64,000 nt of DNA from Micrasema longulum (lineage: Eukaryota; Arthropoda; Insecta; Trichoptera; Brachycentridae). The notes below the pieces were generated by a model. The model was not told where the DNA came from and ran no database searches. It saw only the letters and a list, made by a program, of their open reading frames with translations. Where the stretch lies: positions 101,035 through 165,034 of the forward strand of contig JAGVSM010004242.1 of NCBI GenBank assembly GCA_022494885.1. Direction: 5' to 3'. Below, piece by piece: positions 1 to 9,555 of the stretch. The number at the start of each line of letters is the position of its first letter. The stretch's first letter is position 1. The position numbers and the translations under genes are program-made.

Positions 1-1150
1 ACTAAGTGTCAATAAAGTCTAACAAAAACTTATGATTTCGCTTAACAATAAGTTCGCTTTGCAGAATTTTGTCTAAGGAAATCAACTGTGAATTATATCA
101 TTAAAATAATAGGTTTTAATCAATTTTTATCGTCGCTCAGAATACCATTTGGCAATGAGGTAAAAAAAACGGCCAAATAAACGGACCAGTTGAATAATGA
201 TAATTTCAAGAAATTGAATTAAAAATGAGAATACATACACTCAAATTTTAATTTTATTCAGTTCAGGATAATTTATTACAATACCCACTGAATGATTTAC
301 GTTGGTACTAAATAATTCTATGATTATTTTTTATTACAGATTTAAGTTTTAGTATTAAAAAAATCAATTTTGATTACGGAAAAAGTAGTAAAAAGACGTT
401 TTTCATATTTAGGTTAATATTTTCAAGTACTTTTTCTATGTCTGGCGGATTAAAAATAAAATTGTGTGTAAAATAGAACTGGTAATGATATGTCGATGAC
501 ATGTTTTATATTTGTACTGGAATAGAATGCTGGCATTTAACACGTATCTAAAATGTATAAATTCTTTTAGCGAAAAATAAAATATATTAAAAATTCAAAA
601 AAAATATTTTATTTTTTTAAAAAACTTAACATTAACAATCAAAAACAACCAAATAGAGTTTCACAAATATCAACCAATTAACACAGATACTTTTATTGAT
701 AATTTATTCAACCATCTAATTTCTCACAAGAACGCCGCCTTCCATTCAATGTTACACAGATCGGCTAGTGTACTTCTATTTAATGGTGATTATGGAATTA
801 AACTTAACACCATCAAACAAACTGGAATTAAACATAACTAATAATTTGATTGCTACCCTTTTAAATAGAAAACTTACAAAAATCGGTTATAAATTATTAT
901 ATTCAAAATACAAACAAAGATAAAAATAATATTTTAAAAGGAGAAAAATCATATATTTTGTAAATAATACGACCTAAAATTTAAAAATTCTTGCCAAATA
1001 ATAAAACCTGCCTTTCGTACTGAAAATGATAGTGTTAACTTACTAATTTATTCTTAAAAGAAAAGAAAAGTTGAACAATTCATGAGTGTATCAATTAAAA
1101 TTCAATATTTATCCATCAAGGTATATTGGGAGAACGTCACGTAGCTATAA
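1..1150. other. AT-rich stretch, nothing recognised
   Basis: About 1.15 kb of AT-rich sequence with A and T runs. I see no convincing coding frame, RNA gene or element terminus on either strand. A short T-arm-like palindrome (GGGGATTCGAATCCCC, near 1178-1193) follows, but without the rest of a tRNA. Confidence 0.4.
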
Positions 1151-1784
1151 TATTCGCATTAACCTAGCCGGGCCGAAAAGGGGATTCGAATCCCCCATAG
1201 ACCGATTTTAATTCGATAACTCGAGTAAAATTAAAGCTATTTGCCTCATTATATTTTGTAATTGTGAAAATAACAAAAATGAGCATATTCCTGTTATTGT
1301 TTTTAAAATTTTCAAATCGTTTAATATTAAAACAAAAGAAGACGTTAATAATTTAAGGGCCGATTTCAATTTATGAACATTAGCATTCGGCAAACTAACT
1401 AAAATGAATAAAATACACGAATGAGTAAAATATGTTTACGTAAAAACATAAATTAATTATTGCACGATCATAAACACATCAAATTTTTTACTCTCGTGAT
1501 GCTATATATAAGTATTTGTAATTTTTGTATGCTTAGTGAGGAAAAGGTTAAAGAACGCATGAGCTGTTTAAAAAATAATCATGTTTCAGAGTTTGCCAAC
1601 CATCTCATAAATTCAAATCACAATTTTGATAAGGATAGAGGAGTTAAAATATTACACTTGTCGTGTCCCACGACTATTATAAAAATAAACCAACAATGAT
1701 CGTAGCTTAAAAAAAATTCAAACCTAATATTAATAAGAAATAAATCGCCATTTAAAAAAAATTTAAAAGTTCTAACCGTCGTTC

Positions 1785-2010
1785 GAACCGAACGACACCG
1801 GGCGACCACGTGACCATACTTTCCAGTCATTTAAAGTACGGCTGGCACGCCAACCCATTCCCCGCTGAACCTTGGGCAAGTGCGCACGTCTTTCTCGGAA
1901 CCAAATAGTTCCCGCGCGAAGCGTAGAAGCTTCCAGCATTTTATTCATACAACAAAATGTGCCGATCATAAAATGTTTCCTCGGTAAACTTGCTTGGTGA
2001 GTAAGCAAAA
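1785..2010 (+). other. GC-richer block with a consensus splice donor, possible exon or promoter
   Basis: This block is clearly richer in G and C than its surroundings and has several CpG dinucleotides. It ends in a splice-donor-like G|GTGAGTAAG at about 1996. Both plus-strand and minus-strand frames are short, and the 78-codon minus frame shows no family resemblance. It could be a non-coding first exon, a promoter, or an old repeat. No acceptor or second exon was identified. Confidence 0.22.
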
Positions 2011-2503
2011 ATAACGTTCAATCAAATAATAATACTCGCTTATCCATAAAGTTCAGTGCATAATTTGCTACTCTTTTACAGGTAAATAAATCAAAGCAAC
2101 GCTCATTTGAAATAGCGTCCGTTTAAACAAGCCGTTTTGTTATATCGATGACTCTCCATATTGTAAGTATCTTTTAAAGTACGGATCTATTTGTTTAATC
2201 TTTTGTCTAGTACCGTTTGTAATTAAATGCTTATTCTAGCATGGAGCGTCTCGCTACCCCCACAATTTAATCGGATCCACGCACGGTGTTCACGTAGTGG
2301 CGTCTTGCACGGACCTTCAACTCCAATAAATTCTTTAAAACGGCGGATAGTCAGGCTCCATCTCCTCTTCAAGAAAATTTTCTAGGATGGTTCGAATTCA
2401 CGAATAACCGGTATTTTCTTCGAGCATCCACTGTCAAGGTTTGTGGTTCAGATCCTATCCAACACAGTTCCTTTGTCATCAGAAAAAGTGAATTTTACTG
2501 TCT

Positions 2504-2757
2504 CCACAAGAGAACCCCTGGCCAAATTTATTTGGGTTGCTATTAACTTGGAAATAATTTTGCTCAACATTTTTGTACATTATTAATCCACCGAATCAAC
2601 CTCAATCAGTCTTTTTCCACAAGAGAACCCCTGCCCAAATTTATTTGGGTTACTATTGACTTGGAAATAATTTTGCTTAACATTTTTGTACATTATTAAT
2701 CCACCGGATTAATCTCAATCAAACTGTTTCTCGAAGATAAACCCTGGCCAAATTTAC
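2504..2757. repeat. 113-bp tandem repeat, about 2.2 units
   Basis: The phrase CCACAAGAGAACCCCTG begins at 2504 and again at 2617. Each is followed by the same AAATTTATTTGGGTT, TTGGAAATAATTTTGCT and TTGTACATTATTAATCCACC phrases. A third, diverged partial unit starts near 2730 (CTCGAAGATAAACCCTGGCC). The period is 113 bp and the first two units differ at only a few positions. Confidence 0.8.
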
Positions 2758-3321
2758 ATTTTTAAATCCTGCACTAGAAAACAATGGCCACCGTAATAAC
2801 ATTTGAATTCCAAGAGGAATAACCCTGTACGTTGTTCTAGAAATACTGTTAACTATTGCACACACTGTAAATAAACATTGTCCATTTTTTGATAATCTGT
2901 CCAAAATTATTTTAATAAATGTAATTTTAACGAACAACTGACTTATAATTATGTTCTTCTAAACCGATTAACCCCTAAGCAAGGAATAATTCGGGTACCC
3001 AAGGACCCATGGCTTCCTAAAAGTAACCCTGAGCAATACAAGACCAAGTTCTACCAGAGTGAGTCGAGGGCAAGATCGTTGTAGCAGAAGTAACACAATA
3101 CACTCAAATAATAAAGAAAGACTAACATTAAACAACATGGAGGTGTTTCACATTAAAAAAGCTTTGAATAATATCTATAAAAAATATTTTTTTTTTTTTT
3201 ATTTAAATAAAAAATAAATACCAGCGTTGTTATAATTTACCCAAATATTTCAATTTTGGTGGCCATTTTCAACAAGTTGTAAATAACTCACTATTAGAAA
3301 ATGGAAATCAAGTTGTTGGAG

Positions 3322-3387
3322 AGTGGGGTTTGAACCTCGGACCTCTGGCCCGTGTGTCCGCAACACTAGCCACGGGACCACAACCCG
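3322..3387 (-). repeat. tRNA-derived SINE head (SINE-B)
   Basis: On the minus strand the stretch reads GGTTGTGGTCCCGTGGCTAG, a variable spacer, then GAGGTTCAAACCCC, which fits tRNA-like A and B box spacing. Similar heads occur at about 18.95 and 27.53 kb (plus) and 24.6 kb (minus), so this is a dispersed family and not a functional tRNA. No conserved 3' body could be delimited. Confidence 0.55.
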
Positions 3388-3611
3388 ATTATTCCCCAAA
3401 CAAATATTTTCAATATACCCCACTTTGATTTAAACATTAGCTAATTGTGTAACTTTCAACCTTTTCTCCTTATTAATCTCTACCCCAACACATTCTGCAA
3501 CATATAACAAATATTATAAATTCTATTTTAGTGCATGTTCGGATATGGTGGTGTTTGTGTCCCCTTTAGTTCTGAATGTAATATAGGTATTTTTTCGTAC
3601 ATATTAAATAT

Positions 3612-3788
3612 ACTCATCATCATCCTCATTCCCTTTCCGCACATAATGGGGCATAGGGCACTGCATCGGTTAACCAATCACAGCGTATCTTGATCATTTT
3701 TGGTCCATGAGGGTAAGATGATCAGTCTCACGCTTCAAGTGCCAGTCTAGGAAAGATTAAATATTCTAGTGCAAGAACACATTTTTAT
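3612..3788 (-). mobile_element. SINE-A, 3' half, minus strand
   Basis: On the minus strand this gives the SINE-A body (TGGTACCTGAAGCGTAAGACTG-like, then TGATCAAGATACGCTG, then GTGCGGAAAGGGAATGAGGATGATG). The tRNA-like head is absent. The copy lies inside the FB-HH element at 3440-3910, so it inserted later than that element. Confidence 0.75.
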
Positions 3789-3838
3789 GTAAAGTTGCAA
3801 GTGTATTTTAGTATTTGCATGTTGATGTAGTGAGCATC

Positions 3839-3885
3839 CTGACAAAAAGACGGGTACGTCTCGAAACCGGTGGACAAAGCCGGTA
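3839..3885 (+). ncRNA. Hammerhead-ribozyme-like motif, core mutated
   Basis: It reads CTGACAA, a stem II hairpin AGACG-GGTA-CGTCT, GAAA, then a stem III hairpin ACCGG-loop-CCGGT followed by A. Stem III is perfect here (5 bp). The core has A where hammerheads need G (position 8 of CUGANGA), so this copy should be inactive. Stem I is not evident. Confidence 0.5.
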
Positions 3886-4587
3886 AGTGGTTTAATATTT
3901 ACTCACATTGATTGAGATATAATAAATTTTCACTTTGGTCATTTTCGAAATGAATAATTCATTTGCAATTTTGTACAAATCAGAATCAAAATATTTTATC
4001 AAAAAATATTCAAAACTAAAAAAATTATTAGGCTCTAATTTGATTATTTTCGTTAACTCTATAAAAGTATTCCTGTTAAATTCAAAAATCGAATTTTTAT
4101 AATGTCAAATAAAATATTTTTAAGCATAATTTCTGGTAGTAATTATCTTGTTATTAATTTAAGTTAATAACTTGTTAGGGGTAAGCTTTAATGAAGCGAT
4201 GGTGACAAATCGAAATTTCATTTTCCTCACCCTGGCAAAACTTTGAAACCTCCAAGAATGTTTATTCTTCAGAATCCACTATGTTCCGGCAATTTCTAAG
4301 ATATTGTTACAATACAAAGTTTCTGTAAACTCATGTTTATTTGACAAAGTGAGTGGCATTTACCGCCTGGTAAAATTGTTCTGACCAGTGAAGTTAAAGA
4401 GAGCTGAAAAAATATAAATGTTTAACATTGGCAAAATGGTTAAAGTCAAATTTTATATATTATATTATTATTTTTTTATAAACAAAACATAAAATACATA
4501 AAGTACAGTGGTGCCTCGCATAACGAACGCCTCGCACAGCGAACGCTGCACACAACGAACTTCCTTTTCGTTCATTTCACGATTCAT

Positions 4588-4652
4588 ACAACGAACTTCG
4601 CTTCACACAACGAACTTCGCTTCACACAACGAACTTCGCTTCACACAACGAA
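4588..4652. repeat. 19-bp subterminal tandem repeat in the Tigger element
   Basis: The unit ACGAACTTCGCTTCACACA is repeated about three times with little change, next to the left terminal repeat. ACGAAC words recur through the terminal repeats, which is common for transposase-binding regions, but binding is inference. Confidence 0.75.
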
Positions 4653-4846
4653 GTCGCCCACTTCACACGATCACTGCTGATTTATTGCATCCTTCCGCGC
4701 AGGCAGTCGTTAGTCACTGAGCAGTACGCTTAACTTACGCACGTGTCGCAGCAATCGTTCATCATTACAACGAAGTCGCCCGATCTTCTACGATCACTGC
4801 CGATTAATTGCATCCTCCCGCGCAGGCAGTCGTTAGATTAGAATAG

Positions 4847-5326
4847 AGGATTCAGGAAGAAGCAGTAGTTGATGACACAGAAGTGGTGAAGGACATCATC
4901 ACAGTGGCCCAAAGGTTGGAGTTAGAGGTAGAGGAAGAGGATGTAGAGGAGCTTATTGAGGAACACAAAGAAGAGCTGACAACTGAAGAGCTCCAAACAC
5001 TTCTGGCCCAACAACAGGACAATGTTCAAAGGGAAGCGTCATCTGATAACGAGGAGCAACAATCAAACAATCAACCAATTCCAACTGCTGACATCAAGAA
5101 CATCCTGGTCAAATAGAAAGCAGTTCAGGAGTTTACCAATGCCCACTATCCGGATTCCGTTGAAGCAAACAGGATCAACGACCTGTACTCCGATACTCTT
5201 GTCCGTTATTTCCGGCAGATGTTGAAGAAAAAAGAGAAACAAACGACTTTGGACAGGTTTTTCACTGCACCATCGGCCAAAAAGCGGAAAATGGATGAAG
5301 ATGTGCAAGATTCGATTATTTCTTAA
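4847..5326 (+). pseudogene. Tigger transposase C-terminal remnant with PCNA-binding motif
   Basis: A single frame of about 159 codons is interrupted by one TAG at 5114-5116. The acidic first part contains LELEVEEEDVEELIEEH and ELTTEELQTL, characteristic of the Tigger/jerky transposase C-terminus (residues about 17-60 here). After the stop come VQEFTNAHYPD and NRINDLYSDTLVRYF. The end has KKEKQTTLDRFF, a match to the PCNA-interacting box (Q-x-x-h-x-x-F-F) at 5240-5263, then a basic AKKRK that could be a nuclear localisation signal. Stop codon is 5324-5326. The N-terminal DNA-binding and DDE catalytic domains are absent, so no transposition activity is possible. The enclosing 4506-5552 element explains the context. 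Confidence 0.85.
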
Positions 5327-5559
5327 AATTAAAAATGTGTGTTTTTTTCATTATGTTTTTAGATGTATCTAAATAAAAATAATGACAAAAAAATTATCTT
5401 TTTTTTATGTCATCTTACCATATTTTATGCTACAGAACGAATTATTTTTTTTAACATGTATTGTTATGGGAAAACGCGTTTCACATAACGAACTTTTCGC
5501 ATAACGAACTTGCTCCTGGAACGAATTAAGTTCGTTGTGTGAGGCACCACTGTACATAT

Positions 5560-6120
5560 TATTCTCCCAGGAAGTATTAAAAAAAATTCATTTGGGACCG
5601 TACATAAAAAGAAAACATTTTTGTGACAATACATAATATTAAACATAGTTAATACATCTAAATAGTAATAAAACATAATATGAGAAACATGAAACAAAGT
5701 ACTTTACACCATCTTAATAAATTACATTAATAAATTATCACTTTAAAAAATATTTAGGTAATATTTTATAATAGCGACATTTTTGGATTTGCTATTTGAC
5801 TTTTCGTGTTTTAGCTCATCGGGCAGTTTATTATATTCGACTATTTTCTTTTGCCAAACTTCGCTAAGCGGAACTTAGATACATGAGGATTCCCAGAGTA
5901 GCGCGTACTATAGTTGTGAATATCATGGCCAAATGTGTATTTTAAATTTGTGTGAGCAGAAAAGTTTATGATGTACAAAATAGTACTAGTTATGTCATGC
6001 AGTGGCATCACCTTGAAACGGAGTATTTTTGTCTGTCGATAGATATCCTTGACATGGGAATCCCATTTCAGTCTAAGAATGTTTCTCAGAGCTCTGTTCT
6101 GAAGAACTTGTACTTCCGAG
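5560..6120 (-). pseudogene. Non-LTR retrotransposon (jockey/CR1-like) 3' fragment
   Basis: Read on the minus strand from about 6118, one frame gives VQVLQNRALRNILRLKWDSH, KDIYRQTKIL, a long variable stretch, HDIHNYSTRYS, then KFRLAKFGKRK before a stop near 5847. In another frame there follows VEYNKLPDELKHEKS. This order (QNRALR, DIY, H-Y-STR, then NxLPxE) is typical of the region after the reverse transcriptase fingers and palm in jockey/CR1-like elements. It is homologous to the plus-strand fragment at 14.88-15.28 kb (QNRAIGNVFHLPSDTHVRDI). The fragment is 5'-truncated at about 6165 and frameshifted, hence a pseudogene. It abuts the right end of the Tigger element, which may have inserted beside or within its 3' end. 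Confidence 0.75.
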
Positions 6121-6189
6121 ATCTGATTTTTGCCTCAGACATTTTAGGCCAGTTTTTTTAACTCTGCGTCCTGGCCGATGGAAATACAG

Positions 6190-6505
6190 TTATGTGTGTG
6201 AAAAAGAACCAGAATCATCGACGAGTTTTTGCTACTCGGTGACTTCTTTCAAATAAAAAACCTGAAAAGGGAAATCGAGTGGGGTTCCGTCTCGTTACGT
6301 AGTGTGGTCGTGTTCCCCTTTTGTACGTGCTTGAGGTACCGCTGTCAATGTTGATTTATGAAAAATTGGTTACAAAGGTGAGTTTTCACTAAAATATTTC
6401 AGAGTATCTGGACTGGTTCCTGAAGCGTTTGACTGATCATCTTATCTTCTTAAAACAGATAATCTGCATTTATTTTACCGATGCAGTGCACTTTACGTAA
6501 TGTGG
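6190..6505 (+). repeat. Old degenerate SINE-A-like copy
   Basis: The stretch 6395-6495 matches the SINE-A body (AATATTTCAGAGTATCTGGA, CCTGAAGCGTTTGACTGATC, CGATGCAGTGCAC). Upstream, CTCGTTACGTAGTGTGGTCG and TGCTTGAGGTACCGC look like a decayed tRNA head. A shared upstream stretch (AACCTGAAAAGGGAAATCG) also precedes the degenerate copy at 25.7 kb. Confidence 0.5.
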
Positions 6506-6557
6506 CAATTAAATAACGAGATTGGTTTGATTTGTTGCAAATAAATGTATTTTTTAC

Positions 6558-6835
6558 TACAATATTTTGAGTTTGTCTAATTGTTTGTAGACAAGAGATT
6601 AGATTTCACCCCCTAGAGAGTAATTTGGATTAACAAAATACAACAGGAATGGAGTACACTTTAGAGAAGGGAATATGGAAGTCTAGGCATTTACAGGACT
6701 AATGACCTATTATTGGGTGGTTTAAGTGGCCACTTTACATACTGTGTAGCATTTATTTTTTCCATGTTTAAACATCCATATTACTTCAACTCTTCCATCT
6801 GTTGATTTTCTTACTGTTTCTTATCCTTGATATTG
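6558..6835 (+). repeat. IRE-1 repeat, plus orientation, truncated
   Basis: It begins CAATATTTTGAGTTTGTCTA, then GTAGACAAG, then the body GGAATATGGAAGTCTAGGCA, TGGTTTAAGTGGCCACTTTA, and ends near the CTTCCATCTGTTGATTTT phrase. The same order is seen in the copy bounded by target duplications at 27.7-28.1 kb. Confidence 0.8.
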
Positions 6836-7347
6836 AAATAATCAAACGAAGTAGCTACTTACGAACAGTTTTTTTACTGTGACTTTAAATTTATGCAGAA
6901 ACTTTAAATGAGCGGTACTACATGGATGATTATAGGATTTATCTTTTGGTTACTTATTTGCATCGGAGTACGAAAACTTAAAAATAATGACAATTATAAT
7001 CTTATTTGTTAAACTACTAAATAAAGTAATTAAACACAGTTTTTGGTATAGTTCATTTGAGAGTGAATGAATGGCAATATCCGACAAAAGCCCTCCACAT
7101 AATTTGCAAAACTCTTACTGAAAGTGAAAGCAGTAGAGTAAAATTCAAACAAAATCGCGATATATGAAATTGAAAAGTTACTCTGCTACTGAAAAAAAAT
7201 CGTTCTTTTGTATAAGTGAAACCGATGGGAACATGGTTTTGGGGTATGCGAAGGACGTATTTTCACTTATGATTTTAGCGAAGTGTAAAATATTTATTGT
7301 TGTGAACTGATTAAACTATTTCACAAACAATTATCTTATGTTTTTAC

Positions 7348-7450
7348 TTTTTCTTGGACCAGTTAGTTTGATTAACAATATTAATGACTCTCCAGGGGGT
7401 GAAATCCAGTATTTTTGGGCCAAAAATTTGGACAAACGCAACGTATTGTA
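7348..7450 (-). repeat. IRE-1 terminal segment, minus orientation
   Basis: GATTAACAATATTAATGACT, CTCCAGGGGGTGAAATCCAG and TTTGGACAAACGCAACG reproduce the IRE-1 terminal segment in reverse. The preceding CTTGGACCAGTTAGTTTGAT also occurs near other IRE-1 ends (16.38, 57.97 kb). Confidence 0.65.
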
Positions 7451-8280
7451 TATTTTCATGTATTTAACTGGATTCAAAACGATATTTACTCGTCGGCCTT
7501 TTTCAGTTCTTCTTTTCTTTTGTTTAGTTTTTGCTCTACACTGACTTTTGATGTTTTCGAAATATTTTTTTTTTAGTATCGTTTTTTGAACATAAAAACA
7601 AATTGTGTTCGTCTTTTTGACAAAAGAATAATTCATATTGTACAAAAGAAGCCTTTATCTGTAATTGCCAAGAAAGTTTATACATTTCCATGTTCCACAA
7701 CTTGTCTTTTATGAAGTAGAAAACCTATGTGTGTGATTTTATTAGATTTTTGTTCGATCTTGTAGAAATCATAAATATCAATGTGAAAAAATATGTTTCT
7801 AAGCTTTTAACGCCATAAGAGATTAGTTAAGTTGATTCCATATAAAAATAAACAGGTATATGAGTAAACGAAAATCTTTTTGCTTATTTAAATAATAAAA
7901 TAGGTAAACACAACATCTTGCTACCAAATCTGATAACCAATTTTTAATTTAATAAATTTAATACAGCTTTTGTATTAAAAAAATTGTTTTAAACTTTAGA
8001 GTATTTTTTGCTAACTTGTGAACGTCAACTTTAAGGAACGTAATTTAAGAATTGTTTTTAATGATAACGTCTCAAGATTGGCAGGAAACGCTTTCATTAA
8101 AGGGTTGGATATTTTTTATAGAGACGACTTTATCATTCAATGGGCCTTACTCACAAAATCGGTACAAAGTTACGCCTAGGCACAGTGGAATACAATTCTT
8201 ATTCTACCAATATGCCAAGGCACATTTGTTCCCCACGGTTGTATTATAATAAATTGACTAATAATTTATTTGAATTTTTT

Positions 8281-8440
8281 CATTTTATTTATTTATTTAG
8301 TCCAATATAAAATACAATACAAATACAAAGTTAAAAAAATTGTCTATACAATAGGTAGGTACATTCAATATATATATATTTTTTATGGATATAGCCACTC
8401 CACTGGCCCACAGGCACGTTCCGGAGTGTCAGTGTATTTT
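8281..8440 (-). repeat. Probable LINE 3' tail, minus strand
   Basis: On the minus strand a GC-rich CACTCCGGAACGTGCCTGTG segment is followed by an AT-rich stretch and a final (AAAT)n run at 8281-8300. This layout is usual for a non-LTR element 3' untranslated tail. No coding sequence is attached, so the family is unknown. Confidence 0.35.
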
Positions 8441-8763
8441 TTATTTATACATAATTGTACATAATTTCACATCAATTGTGTAAAAATTTAAAAGAAATAA
8501 AAAGAATAAAAAATTAAAACATATCTACATCAATAAAACGAAAATAATCAAAAGTATAATTTATAAATAGTTTAAGGCGTTGTAAAATAATTCAGTCAAA
8601 TGAATCTCATAAACATCAATAGAAGTTTTAGATCATGAACTTCACAAAAACCAACACATCTAATAACACAAGGAATATGAATGATGAATGTTCAAATATA
8701 AGCAGAATGATTATTAACGACGGAGTGAATTTTTTTTTTTTTTTTTAAGTTAGTTTATATTGC

Positions 8764-8940
8764 AACCTCCATGGTGTATTGGTCAAGAATCTTGACTCAC
8801 GCACGGAAGGTTCTGGGTTCAATTTCCGGTAAGAACACAAAAATTGAATGTGATTTTTCTCAATCCTGGGTGATCTGTGCTGTATATAACCACTGTAATT
8901 GAGCCTTCTGACCTGTTGTTGTACAAAAAAATGCGTTTAA
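8764..8940 (+). repeat. tRNA-like SINE of a separate type
   Basis: CTCCATGGTGTATTGGTCAA, a spacer, and GGTTCTGGGTTCAATTTCCGG resemble A-box and B-box regions of a tRNA-derived SINE. The downstream body (GGTGATCTGTGCTGTATATA, CCTTCTGACCTGTTG) does not match SINE-A and ends in an A-rich run. Only one copy was recognised in the window. Confidence 0.45.
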
Positions 8941-9060
8941 ACTTAAATTTACGTTTATTTCAATTACTATATACTAATTATTAATGTATCTAAATTATTA
9001 CTATGAACATGAAACCTTTTTATCCAATATAATTTCTATTCAAGTGAGAATGTAACCGCT

Positions 9061-9111
9061 TACCGACTTTGTATGTCTACCGGTTTCGAGACATACCCCT
9101 CTTTTCGTCAG
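9061..9111 (-). ncRNA. Hammerhead-like motif in left arm of FB-HH copy B
   Basis: On the minus strand: CTGACGA (core intact), a stem II region with substitutions (AAAGAGG-GGTA-TGTCTC), GAAA, then ACCGG...TCGGT and A as the expected cleavage nucleotide. Catalytic core nucleotides are retained, but stem II is weakened, so activity is uncertain. Confidence 0.55.
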
Positions 9112-9449
9112 GACACTCACTAAACCAACATACAAATACTAAAATACACTTTCACCTTTACCATCACCGTAGAATACGTAGTTTATATGAAAAAATACAT
9201 AAATTACGTGTCGAGTTAAAGGGGATGTAAACATCACCATGTCCGGGCGGACACTATAATTAGGTTAACAATATTTAGCAATATGTTGCAGAATGTGTGG
9301 TGGTGGGGATTAGGCTAAGCTTTGGATAATGCAAAACCTTAGCTCCCCTCTTTCCTAACCTCCACCTTTACACATTCAGCAGAATATCGCTGAATATTAT
9401 TAAAGGTGAAAGAATATTTAAGTATTTGCATGTTGATGTAGTGATTGTC

Positions 9450-9500
9450 CTGACGAAGAGACGGGTACGTCTCGAAATCGGTAGACATCAAAAGTCAGTA
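9450..9500 (+). ncRNA. Hammerhead-like motif in right arm of FB-HH copy B
   Basis: CTGACGA, one extra A, stem II GAGACG-GGTA-CGTCTC (6 perfect pairs), GAAA, then a damaged stem III (ATCGG against TCAGT). The core and stem II are perfect; stem III has a mismatch. Confidence 0.6.
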
Positions 9501-9555
9501 AGTAGTAAGTGGGTAGATTTAATATGCCCATGTATTTCTAATTTTCTCAAACTGA

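Larger units (their letters stand above)
3440..3910 (+). mobile_element. FB-HH foldback element, copy A, split by a SINE
   Basis: The left half (about 3478-3600: ACACATTCTGCAACATAT, then ATGGTGGTGTTTGTGTCCCC) is the reverse complement of 9210-9300 in copy B. The right half (about 3790-3910: GTGTATTTTAGTATTTGCATG and the GACGGGTACGTCTCGAAACC arm) matches the arms of copies B and C. A minus-strand SINE-A occupies about 3612-3788 between the halves. The outer left arm is missing or unrecognisable. Confidence 0.65.
4506..5552 (+). mobile_element. Tigger/pogo-type DNA transposon, internally deleted, complete ends
   Basis: The element starts CAGTGGTGCCTCGCATAACG and ends with the inverted CGTTGTGTGAGGCACCACTG. 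Both ends are flanked by TA (4504-4505 and 5553-5554), the target duplication of the Tc1/mariner/pogo superfamily. It is about 1.05 kb, too short for a full transposase gene. The interior keeps only the coding region for the transposase C-terminus. Terminal regions are rich in repeated ACGAACTTCGC-like words. Confidence 0.9.
9049..9518 (+). mobile_element. FB-HH foldback element, copy B, both arms present
   Basis: The left arm (about 9050-9170) reads ACCGCTTACCGAC, CTACCGGTTTCGAGACATAC, TCGTCAGGACACTCACTAAA. The right arm (about 9398-9518) is its inverse: AGTATTTGCATGTTGATGTA, CCTGACGAAGAGACGGGTAC, GTCTCGAAATCGG. The centre carries GTCCGGGCGGACACTATAAT and GCAATATGTTGCAGAATGTG. Total about 470 bp with arms of about 110 bp. 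Hammerhead-like motifs occupy both arms, in inverted orientation. No open frame is present, so this is a non-autonomous element. Confidence 0.8.

Noticed and set aside
1168..1206. T-arm-like palindrome GGGGATTCGAATCCCC suggesting a tRNA gene
   Set aside because: No D arm, anticodon arm or acceptor pairing could be found at proper distances; at most a repeat scrap.
2504..2757. 113-bp tandem units as a CRISPR array
   Set aside because: The units are contiguous with no unique spacers, in a eukaryotic repeat-rich context.
4508..4720. 70-codon open frame in the left end of the Tigger element
   Set aside because: It is a read-through of the terminal and 19-bp tandem repeats, with no protein-like pattern.
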